Below are positions 21,238-29,300 of a DNA stretch of 30,839 bases, piece by piece. Both the position numbers and the translations under genes were made by a program. Every line of letters starts with the position of its first letter. The first letter of the stretch is position 1. The notes beneath the pieces are model-generated. The model ran no database searches. It saw nothing but the letters and a program-made list of their open reading frames with translations, and was not told where the DNA came from. Origin of the DNA: Jimgerdemannia flammicorona (Eukaryota; Mucoromycota; Endogonomycetes; Endogonales; Endogonaceae); assembly GCA_003990745.1 (NCBI GenBank), contig RBNI01000466.1, positions 1-30,839 on the forward strand. Direction: 5' to 3'.

Positions 21238-22713
21238 CTATGAGAGGGCATCTGCATTGGCATTGGTTCTTCCCGGGCGGTGTACGATTGTTATATCATA
21301 GGCTTGTAACTTCATGATCCATTTGGCATAGATTCCTTTGGGTTGTCTGGTGGTCAGTAGCCAGGTGAGGGCTGAGTGGTCTGTCTGGATAGTGAAGTAT
21401 CTTTCAGCGAGATAGTAGTGGAACTTTTCTACAGCCCAGATGACTGCGAGGCATTCCAACTTATAGGATTTGTATTCCTTTTCAGCTCCTCTGGTTCCTC
21501 AGCTCAGGTATGCGATGACATACTCTACTTTGTCTTTCTTCTGGGCCAAGACTGCTCCAAGTCCTTGTGCGCTTGCATCTGTCTGCAGGATAAATTCTTG
21601 AGTCCAATCGGGTCTTCTAAGGATGGGTGCCTGGGTCAGCCTGACCTTGAGTTCGTCGAATGCTTTTTGTTGCCTGCCAGTCCATTGGAACTTGATATCC
21701 TTCTTGTTGAGTTCGTAAATTGGGCCTGCAATGTTGGAAAATCCTCTAATAAATCTGCAATAGTAGGAGGCAAGTCCCATGAAGGCTTGGGCTTCAGTGA
21801 CTGTAGTGGGTCTTGGATATGCTGCTACTGCCTGTATCTTGAGGAGGTCCATGTGTGTTCCATCTCGGTTAATGACATGTCCAAGGTAGGAGATCTCGAT
21901 TTCCGCAAACTTGCATTTCTTCGGTTTGATGTAAAGACCATGCTTCCTCAACCTTTCCATCATCTGCTGGATGTACTGCAGATGTTCTTCAGCTGTCTTA
22001 CTGTAGATGATTACATTATCTACATAAACCATCATCCATCTCCCCATGTCATAGTGAAAGATTTTGTTCATCATTCACTGGAAGCTTGCTGGTGCATTGC
22101 ACATTCCAAATGGCATTTGCAGGTAGACATAGGTTCCATCTGGGGTAATGAAAGCTGATTTCTCACTTGCTGCTTCTGTGAGGCCAATTTGATAGAATCC
22201 CGAGTATAAGTCCAAAGTGCTGTAGTACTGTGCCTCATCTCCCAGAGTTATGAGAATATCGCTGATAAGGGGTAGTGGTTGGCAATCCTTCTTGGTAATC
22301 GAGTTGAGCTTTCTATAATTAGTACAGAGTCTTGGTACAAATTCTCCTGGCTTGCTTCCTTTCTTCGGGGCTAGTACGACTGGTGAAGCCCAAGGGCTAC
22401 TGGCTTCTTTAATGATACCGGCTTCTTCCATCTGCTTGATTTCTTCTCTGAGCCATTTACGGTAGGCTGGTGGGATGGGTCTTGCTTTCTGATAGATTGG
22501 TTCGGTGTCTCCTGTATCCACATCATGGTGGTAGTGTGGGGTCTTTCCTTTGATATCCTTGAAATCTGTAGCAAGGACATCCTCGAATTCATAGAGTATC
22601 TTCTTGAGTTCTTTTTTGAGTGGAAACTTATTCCCAATAGTGTAGCTGTACTTGGTTGTAGTTTCCTCCTTCTTGTGATCTAATTCGGTGATTTTGGTAC
22701 TGGCAAATACTCC
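21238..22713 (-). pseudogene. E3 reverse transcriptase and RNase H, inactive
   Basis: RT starts after the dUTPase with 'HHDVDTGDTEPIYQKARPIP'. It contains LCTNYRKLNSIT, STLDLYSGFYQIGL and MPFGMCNAPASFQ, then a TGA (22075-22077) where Trp is expected, and continues in 21499-22074. The catalytic loop reads VYVDN: Asp at 22018-22020, then Asn at 22015-22017 instead of Asp, a single G-to-A change that should abolish polymerisation. RNase H is complete in its acidic residues: LQTDASAQGLGAVL, LECLAVIWAVEKF, IQTDHSALTWLL and NADALS. Stops are TGA 21499-21501 and TAG 21238-21240. Fragments are otherwise colinear and in one frame. Confidence 0.92.
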
Positions 22714-23304
22714 TCTTCCTGTGGATCTGAATCCTTTCCTTCCTCTTTCTGTTTCCTGCAACTTCTTGACTTCCATGATCTTTGGTTGTAGAACTGGGAA
22801 GATCAGCATCTGTGCTAGCTGATCCTTCTTCTTGACTGGGAATGGAATGGTAGGATTGTGATTCCTAGCGATGAGTAGTATTTCCCCAATATAGTCTGAA
22901 TCGATGACTCCTCCTTCAATGGTGATTTTGCTTTTTGCCAGGCTGCTTCTTGTCTTGAGAATTCCGACGTAGTCCTTTGGAATGGTCATCTCTAGTCCAG
23001 TTGCAAGTAGAGTGGTTGTCTGGGGCTCTAGTATGGTTTTCTCTACTGTGGCAATATCTATTCTGGCTGCATTTTCCGACTTGTATTCTGGTAGAACTGC
23101 ATCAGGATGGATTTTCTGAATCTTGACCTTGATTTCTTCTTCATCATCACTGTCTTTTAGGAGGGCTGGTGGTTTGTCATCTTCCTCCTCTTCTTTTTTT
23201 CTTCTGGTCTGTTCTTCGAGAACCTTCTGTTTCCTTTCATAGTGGATCTTCTTGATTCTACCAGTGTATTGGTAGCAATCATTAACATGCTCCATACAGT
23301 ACAT
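22714..23304 (-). pseudogene. E3 dUTPase-like domain in the polyprotein
   Basis: Within the 409-codon open stretch 22075-23304, residues 60-197 match trimeric dUTPase. Motif 1 is AARIDIA (79-85), motif 2 KTRSSLA (117-123), motif 3 GGVIDSDYIGEI (131-142) with catalytic Asp and Tyr, motif 4 KKDQLAQMLIFP (159-170) and motif 5 RGRKGFRSTG (187-196). Motif 5 differs from the family's GFGST by Gly-to-Arg; E1 still has Gly, so this is a recent lesion. The preceding 60 residues are Lys/Glu-rich with a Cys-containing start. The segment sits between protease and RT. A role in keeping dUTP out of element cDNA is an inference from the family. This copy is untranslatable as part of Pol because of upstream stops. 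Confidence 0.88.
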
Positions 23305-23379
23305 CTTGATTCTGTGGGGGCAGACTCCTTGTGGCGCATATCCTTCTGCAATCTTCTTGCACTATTCCTCCTCACTCAT

Positions 23380-24273
23380 CTATCCGACTTTCTTCTTCTT
23401 TTTCTGCGTGGTTACCATGTAGGCTTCCTCTTGCTCACCTTCTTCTTCCTCCATCTCAGGGAGTACTCCTTTGTTAACATTGATAGAGATTCGCATCTTT
23501 TGTCCTCGGTAGACAATCTGCATCTTCTGTGCATTTAGATCGATTATTGCTCTGGCTTTGTGAAGCCACTGGTTGCCAATGAGGATGTCATAGTTGGTTG
23601 CATTGGTTACAATCACATCAACCGGGATGGTTGCTCCTCCGAACTTGATGGGAACATCTCAGATCTTTTCCAGAGGGGTGGCTCTTGTGTCATCTGCTGT
23701 GACGAATACCAGCTTGGTTGCTTCTTTGATCTCCCATCCTAAGCGGTCTACTGCCTTCTTGCTGAGGAGACATCCTCCTGCTCCTGTGTCTATGATGGCT
23801 TCAAAGATTCTATCTTCGATTTGGCAGGTTGCATAGGCAGAAGTCTTGTGGTTGTCTTCACTTTCTTCTCCGGAGTCTTCTTGAGTATTGTTGGCCTCCG
23901 TTATCTTCCAACCTTGCTCCTTGGTGGTTTCTGCAAGCCCAAATCTCATTTGCTGCCTGAATGTGGGGATTTCTGCCAGTTGGCCAAAGGTTGCATTGAC
24001 TTTTTGTTAGCTGAGATCCTTGAAGATATCATACTTAAAAGTCTTGGTCTTGCGAAGCTTCTTCTCCTTTTCTCCTTCACTTGCTGGAGTGGTTCCTCAG
24101 ATGATATCTTGGACTGCTTGCTCGAGCTCTATGTCTTGATCCATTTCTTCAGCTTGGCTTTCTGTAGTTGTTTCCATCTGCTTTTCCACTGGGTTCTTCT
24201 TGGGTCTTCCTGGCAGTCTCTTGTAGGGTTTCTTGCAAACATCCTTCTTAGTGGTCTGAGCAGGATAGGCCTC
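23380..24273 (-). pseudogene. E3 Gag-Pol linker and aspartic protease
   Basis: The Gag frame continues past TAG 24274-24276 (E1: TGA; ancestor probably TGG) as EAYPAQTTKKD and a Lys-rich linker. It then enters a retropepsin with AIIDTGAGGCLLS; Asp-Thr-Gly is at 23782-23790, intact. The C-terminal 'NYDILIGNQWLHK' block is typical of Gypsy proteases. Stops: TGA 24097, TAA 24007, TGA 23659, TAG 23380 and TAG 23362 (lowest base). Three of these (23659, 23380, 23362) are also stops in E1. All lie in one frame with Gag, indicating a single ancestral Gag-Pol ORF. Confidence 0.88.
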
Positions 24274-25194
24274 CTATTCCTCATCTGAATCTCCAATCTC
24301 CTTGAAGGTAATGATGTTGGCTTGCTCCTTATTTCTAGTAGTAGCATTGCTTGGCTGGGCCTTGCGCTTGGTTTCACTCATACATTTATATGAGTAGTGG
24401 CCTTCTTCTCCACAGCTGTAGCAGGTGCCTTTCTTCTTGTCCGAGGTAGTGGCAAACTTCTGAATTGGGCGGCGATCTCTTCCTCTGATTTCCTTTACCA
24501 CATCTCCTAGGTGAGCAGTCATTTTGGCAAACTGCTTGGCAAGTTCCTCTATAGGATCACCATTTCTCTGTTGTTCTGTAGCTCTTGGCTGAGGTGTGTT
24601 TCGATTGATCATAGTGGTCAGGATCACACTAGTTGTCTTGAGTGCTTCGATTCTAACTCCAGTCACTCTTTCCATTGTGTGGTCTTGTGGATGTCTGGCT
24701 ATCCAATATCGCTGAGCATAGGTGACCTTTTGTGCCAGATCCAGGACTACTGGTGATGAGCAGATGGCCAAGGCTATCTCCGGGTAAACTCCTTTCATGA
24801 AGGTTGCTTCAGCTACTTGGTCTCGGATGGCATCAGCATAATCTGTGAGGATTATCTGATATCGGATTCTTGTGAAGAATGTGTTTGGATCCTCGCTCAT
24901 TCCTTGACATGTTGTATTGAGCTGGTCCTTCAGAGCTTGCTTGATCTTGTCTGTGTAATAGGTATTCCAGAGCCAGGTCTTCTGTGCTATCAGTATAGCA
25001 TCGGCATCATTTCCTGCATAGGTTGCGGCTGTGAATGCTGCTCTTGCAGGTCCTCGTAGGCTGTAGGGCATGAGGGCTACTTGCTGTCCTGCAGTTAAGG
25101 TCCTAATAGCAGCATACTGCTCGAAATCATCTATGAAGGTGACGATTGATTCATCCAAAGTATATCCATGGAATACAGGTAGTCTCATGTCCAT
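24274..25194 (-). CDS. gag: E3 Gag (capsid and nucleocapsid)
   Basis: 306 codons from ATG at 25192-25194, starting MDMRLPVFHG. Residues 15-170 resemble a Gypsy Gag capsid (YTLDESIVTFIDDFEQYA, later 'EDPNTFFTRIRYQI'). Residues 258-271 form a perfect CX2CX4HX4C zinc knuckle, CYSCGEEGHYSYKC, for RNA binding. It would form the virus-like particle that packages element RNA. It ends at TAG directly after a GDSDEE tail; E1 shows this codon was probably Trp, so the protein is a truncated Gag-Pol rather than a natural Gag terminus. The reading frame is otherwise clean, the least damaged gene in the window. Confidence 0.88.
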   Translation of the reverse strand: MDMRLPVFHGYTLDESIVTFIDDFEQYAAIRTLTAGQQVALMPYSLRGPARAAFTAATYAGNDADAILIAQKTWLWNTYYTDKIKQALKDQLNTTCQGMSEDPNTFFTRIRYQIILTDYADAIRDQVAEATFMKGVYPEIALAICSSPVVLDLAQKVTYAQRYWIARHPQDHTMERVTGVRIEALKTTSVILTTMINRNTPQPRATEQQRNGDPIEELAKQFAKMTAHLGDVVKEIRGRDRRPIQKFATTSDKKKGTCYSCGEEGHYSYKCMSETKRKAQPSNATTRNKEQANIITFKEIGDSDEE

Positions 25195-25296
25195 TTTGTC
25201 TGATTGTGTTGTGTGAGTTCTTGTGGTAGCAGTTGTTTGTTATTTAGCTTGAAAGTGAGAGATTCGTCTTGAATCACCAGCCAATAGGCACTAAGT

Positions 25297-25760
25297 TGTA
25301 ACGTAGCGGACGCTTAACCTTGTAAGTATGTCGGATTTCTGTATCTTGAATTCTTGATCTTCTTTGACTCCGCAGAGTCCTTGGTATGCAGGGGTGGGTG
25401 AGTTCGAAGTGTATCTGCCCACAGGCTTACTAGTTCCTTTGCTTTCTCTTTGCTTTGAACTATTTCAATCTCAGGTTTATTCACTCTAAGATACTGGGTT
25501 ATTTATACAAGTTTGCTAGCTATAAGGTGGCTAAGTAGTGAGTTATTTTGCAAGTATCGGATCTTTCAACATCTGCTAGGATTCCGCTGATTGCAAACAT
25601 TCTAACATCTTCTGAATCTTTGCAAACGTTAAAGTTTCTGCACTTTGCAGAATATGACTGCTATTTATAAGACTAAACTATATAGGGAATCGGATTCAGG
25701 TACTGTGATCAAATGTCTATTCCCCCTGTTTCATGTTACTAATTCGGATCAACTGTCACA
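25297..25760 (-). repeat. E3 5' LTR (464 bp) with promoter and polyadenylation signals
   Basis: Sense TGTGACAG...CTACGTTACA. On the - strand a TATAAATA box lies at about 25,499-25,507, followed downstream by an AATAAA at 25476-25481. Another TATAAATA-like word lies at 25661-25670. This gives a plausible promoter and R region, as expected for an LTR. The interior next to it starts ACTTAGTGCCTATTGGCTGGTG (primer-binding region); I could not match a tRNA 3' end with confidence. Confidence 0.9.
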
Positions 25761-25776
25761 GTATTTAACTTACCAG
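25761..25776 (+). repeat. Possible last bases of the E1 3' LTR
   Basis: GTATTTAACTTACC here resembles the final GTATCCACTATGTTACA of the E1 5' LTR, with C-to-T changes and a small gap. If correct, E1 ends here and the Copia relic follows directly. The match is too short and AT-rich to be sure. Confidence 0.35.
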
Positions 25777-25799
25777 ATATTGTAATATACATATATTCA

Positions 25800-26758
25800 T
25801 ATACTTCAGTATAGCTTACATAGTCCTATCTTTGCTACTATCTAGAGCTTAGTAATATATCCTAATAACTTCCTAATTTAGAATAAGTTTCTTAGTAGAT
25901 ATTAGAATACTTTTACTTACTCTTTATAGAGAATCTCTCATTACTGAAGGATTTATCTTCATCTTAGATTTCTGTTATTTTTGGCTCAGGCTCAAGTATA
26001 TAGTAGTTGAAAATAATTTTGATTAATCACTAGAGAGATTGGTAATGGTTATTATACTTATATTGACTAATATATAGAGATCTCAACTAGTATATCTATA
26101 TAGGATTCTTGACTTTCTTTTTCTCTGAATTATATATTATATGAAATTATTATATACTACTTATATAGATCTCAGAGTCTATATGCCTTGCTGAAATACT
26201 TAAGAAATATATACTTATCAGCTTTTAGTTTGAATTTATACTAATTAGTATTGCTCTTATTGAGGATTTATGCATCATATCTAAATATATATAAATGTAA
26301 TATATCAGACTTAGATCTACTCTATAATTCTTTAAAGATAAGATCATTATCTCTAGAATACTTTTTGTTGTCAGAATCCTTACTCAGTACTTGAAAAATA
26401 CATCAATTATAGATATACATATACTACTGTATTAATGACTTCAGCTCAATAAAAATATAATAATCTTACCACATTAATCATCATTTAAGTCATTTTGATA
26501 ATTATATAGTTAAATCACTCAGCTATACTATTTTGCTGAGATATATAGAAAGTCATCATTTGATAGAATATGCTATATTTTCTCAGAAACTACTTAAATA
26601 TACTATTGATATATTTGTATCTGTTATTTAATTGTATAGTATATACTCTCCTGTCTTATTCTCAATAATCACTTTAAATTCTTTGAATTTTTCCAAGACT
26701 TCACTTTTCATTAATAGAAAATATACATATGCTTTATATATATAAACATCAATAAATA
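25800..26758 (-). pseudogene. Copia integrase core (C-terminal part) and downstream region
   Basis: In sense from 26758: FIDVYIYKAYVYFLLMKSEV, then LEKFKEFKVIIENKTGEYI, matching the Copia integrase consensus around FIDDYSRKTWVYFLK...EVFEKFKEFK..VENQTG. Farther on are a degraded 'AVYIYN'-like block and SDILHLYIFRYDA (consensus PDISHLRVFGCDA). After that come 'KADKYIFLKYF' and 'KAYRL', matching KCIFLGY...KGYRLYD. Stops interrupt most blocks. The segment ends before any RT motif. Confidence 0.78.
26751..26758. repeat. Left 8-bp target duplication of the MITE
   Basis: AATAAATA, identical to 27183-27190 on the other side of the inverted-repeat element. Eight bases is the duplication length made by hAT-superfamily transposases. 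Confidence 0.75.
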
Positions 26759-27182
26759 TAGTACTCTTAATGAATTAAATTAAATCAAATTAGACCCAAA
26801 TTCAATTCAATTTGATAACTTTGAATTAAATTGAGATCTAATTTGATTTGATTCAAATCAAATCAAGGTCCAATTTAATTTAAATTTCAATTTAAACCTT
26901 AATTTTTAAAATTCAATAACTTGATGGAAGAATGTCCAAATTTAATGATCTTTATTGTATTGGATTCACCTTATTAGAGTAAATCTAATAAGCTAAAATT
27001 CATCAAATTTGAATATATTTTCATCAAATTATTTTATTTCAAAGTTTGACTTTCAATTTCAAATTAAATTAGACCTCAATTTGATTTGAATAATTTGAAT
27101 TGAAAAATCTCCAATTCAATTCAATTCAAATCACTCTCAATTCAATTTGATTCAAATTGATTCAATTTATTTAAGAGTACTA
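26759..27182. mobile_element. hAT-like MITE (424 bp)
   Basis: Perfect 12-bp terminal inverted repeats, TAGTACTCTTAA and TTAAGAGTACTA, are flanked by exact AATAAATA duplications. The interior is non-coding and made of AATTTGATTTGAATT-type words, so much of it can fold on itself. One internal palindrome at 26841-26863 has 11-base arms. The 8-bp duplication and a terminus of the YARNG-like type point to the hAT superfamily. It has no transposase and would depend on another element. It lies inside Copia integrase, and its removal restores that frame. Confidence 0.8.
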
Positions 27183-28090
27183 AATAAATATAATAAAATA
27201 TTTCTTCTCAAAGTATAATAGTATATATATAGAACTATATATATTAGTATAGATAAGATTCAGAATCCCTAAGGTACATTTCAATCATTCTTCAAATAGT
27301 CATCAGAATACCTTATTTTCCATATATGTCTTACAAAAATCATCCTCCAGATATATATATATTAGCAGTCTATTCACTGAGCTAATCTTTTCAAGACTTT
27401 ATTTGCTAATATATTCTAAGCATTGATACTATATATTAGATATATCAGATATAGTTATCATATATATAGAGGCTTTTACATTATTTAGCATTCTATTTAT
27501 TGTATAAAGATTACTATATTTCAAAGCTATCATCATCTCATTATTATGTAAATCATATACTATTGTGCTCTTTATATATATATATATTTCTTTATTACTA
27601 TATAATATTATCTTTTTTATTAAAAAGAGATTTTTGCTAATTTCTGGAGCATATAATATATCTAGAAAGATGCTAGTGAGTTTGACAATATTGCTATAGA
27701 TATATCAAAATATTTTTCTTTTCTTGAGTATATAATATTATTATCTCCTAGTTTAATAGGTATAGAGTATTTGAAAGGCTTATATAGAGAATTATTCTCT
27801 ATATAGTATTATATATTATATGGCTCTAGAATTTATTAGCCAGATATTATTATTATTAGCTATATTTGTATATTTATTGCTAGTAGTACTGATGTTATTA
27901 CCACTTTTCATTGAGTGAAAAGTATTTTGCTATTAATTAGAATTTATTGATAATGGATTGATAGATTTAGCAGTAAAACTATAATCTATATATATTGCTT
28001 ATATGAAGAATATACTATTACTTTTATTAGTTTTAGTAGTATTTGTATTATCACACTTTTCTTTATCTTGATAGATCTTTTTGCTACCTC
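27183..28090 (-). pseudogene. Copia protease, pre-integrase and integrase N-terminal part
   Basis: In sense: IWLINSRA near 27,820-27,845, where Copia proteases have W-D-S-G-A, so the catalytic Asp and Gly are mutated (D-S-G to N-S-R). LYAPEISKNL lies at about 27,626-27,658 (consensus LYVPGLSKNL), then the pre-integrase block 'SLEKISS', then IYLEDDFCKTYMENK near 27,320-27,370 (consensus FC..C..GK). EKKYFIIFI runs up to the MITE duplication. These are the Copia counterparts of protease and the integrase zinc domain. Non-functional. Confidence 0.75.
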
Positions 28091-29034
28091 TATGTTATCA
28101 ATACTGGCTTTTATATTTACTTTCACCACTCTTCTTATTATTTTCCCAATAATAGCAATTATATTTCCTATATATATCTATACTTACTATAGTATTTATA
28201 GTAATCATCATACTTAGATGATTAGGTAAACTGGTTATTATCATATTGATTTTGAATTTAGGTTTATTAGTCTTATTGTTGTCCATACTTTTGATCTTAT
28301 TTAATACTGCTACTATGTCCACAGGACCTATAGAAGGTGTTTTCATCATTATTACTACTGTTTTCTTAGTGTATTTCCTCATTCATAAGACTCATTATTA
28401 CATAGGTATAATCTGTAAGTTTGTTACTATCTTATATGATCACTACTATGATATAATATATTTTGGAAAATTTTTTTATAAAAGCTAAGATCTTGTCTTT
28501 ATCACTAATATATTATGCTAATATGTTTAGAAAATTCACCTGATTTATCAGATTGTTGATGTGATTGGCATATTTATAAATAGTCTCCTTAAGCTTTATT
28601 TATAAATTAAATAACTGAGATTTTAAATAGAATTAATTCAATATAGATATTTGTATATAATGATTGCATAGAGTCTTACATATCTCATAAGTGGTCATTG
28701 CATATATTATGAGCTTTATTTGGGAGTTTAACAATATAAATATGATCTTGCATAATACTTAGTGATTATTTATGATATCATAATCTTGAATTAGTACTTG
28801 TGGCCTCATATACTCTGCTAAGTTATATTTATTAAGGAGATTTATCATATAGAATACCCAGATCACATAATCTTCTCTATTGAAGATTGAAATAGACCTC
28901 TTGGCTATATTTATGCTTACAATCAGAACTGTGTTTCCCATACCTATAGTTGTTATGGTTACACCTGTAGAAATACTTATGATTGGTATATCTATTTCTA
29001 TACTTATATTGCTAAGCTGGTCATTACTTGACAT
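28091..29034 (-). pseudogene. gag: Copia Gag relic
   Basis: In sense it starts MSSNDQLSNISIEI (ATG 29032-29034) and soon reads FNREDYVIWVFYMINLLNKY, which matches the opening of Copia Gag (L.G.NY..WK..M..LL). An open piece of 94 codons (28098-28382) ends with CYYWENNKKSGESKY at 28113-28157, which looks like a CCHC knuckle with ligands lost to mutation. Between the two pieces the frame is broken. Confidence 0.68.
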
Positions 29035-29300
29035 TCTAGTATAGTATATTTAAAGAGATATATTTATATGCTATAGCCACTTAGTGCTAGTGGGGCTCAT
29101 AACCTTTATTGTAAAAAGAGAGGACCTTTGTTGTAAAAAGAGAGGCACTTTATTGAAGTTACATAGGTCGCATATTTCATGCATTACTAGTGTTACTAAT
29201 GAATGACGTAAAACTGATGAAATGGCGTAATCACGTGTTGACATATTGAGTTGCCATCCCAACAGTTTTGATTTTCGATTCGGAGCCGTTAACATGTTTC
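29035..29300. other. Boundary from AT-rich transposon DNA to balanced-GC DNA, with a short direct repeat
   Basis: CpG, absent to the left, appears from about 29,170 and is common after 29,200. At 29109-29123 and 29131-29145 the 15-base word TTGTAAAAAGAGAGG occurs twice at a 22-base spacing, followed by a partial third unit. No gene is recognised. Confidence 0.55.

Larger units (their letters stand above)
19054..25760 (-). mobile_element. E3: youngest Ty3/Gypsy element, same family as E1, structurally complete
   Basis: E3 is 6,707 bp with two 464-bp LTRs. In sense: Gag with zinc knuckle, protease, dUTPase, RT, RNase H, integrase, an extra ORF, polypurine tract. CpG is still common and codons are normal, so mutation is light. 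It is nevertheless inactive: about twelve nonsense codons in Pol, a catalytic Asp-to-Asn change in RT, and a +1 frame change before integrase that E1 also has. It lies inside the E1 3' LTR. The flanks (TTAT left, GTAT right) do not form an exact target duplication. Confidence 0.93.
25800..29034 (-). mobile_element. Ty1/Copia relic, RT end missing, interrupted by a MITE
   Basis: The - strand translation shows, in Copia order, Gag, knuckle-like motif, protease, pre-integrase, integrase and the post-integrase region, all with many stops. CpG is virtually absent and TpA very abundant. The order Gag-PR-IN and the sequence blocks are Copia, not Gypsy. It stops near 25,800, before RT, where E1/E3 sequence begins, and I do not find the missing RT on the far side of E1. 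No LTR is certain, though a TGGCTATAGC at about 29,080 on the - strand could be a decayed primer site. Confidence 0.78.

Noticed and set aside
21376..22158. A 260-codon + strand ORF opposite the E3 RT
   Set aside because: It lies antisense to a clear RT/RNase H reading frame, is Cys/Leu/Ser-rich with no domain, and is not open in E1. It is a shadow of the real gene.
22714..24273. Stop codon reassignment (UAG/UGA read as sense) to explain stops in E3
   Set aside because: All three stop codons occur, and at codons one transition from Gln, Arg or Trp. E1 has sense codons at several of the sites. Directed mutation explains this without a code change.
23821..24288. A 155-codon + strand ORF opposite the E3 protease/linker
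   Set aside because: Antisense to the protease and linker frame; its hydrophobic composition follows from the Lys/Glu-rich sense strand.
26770..27170. The AATTTGATTTG-rich stretch as a simple satellite
   Set aside because: Perfect 12-bp terminal inverted repeats and 8-bp duplications at its edges show it is the inside of a MITE.
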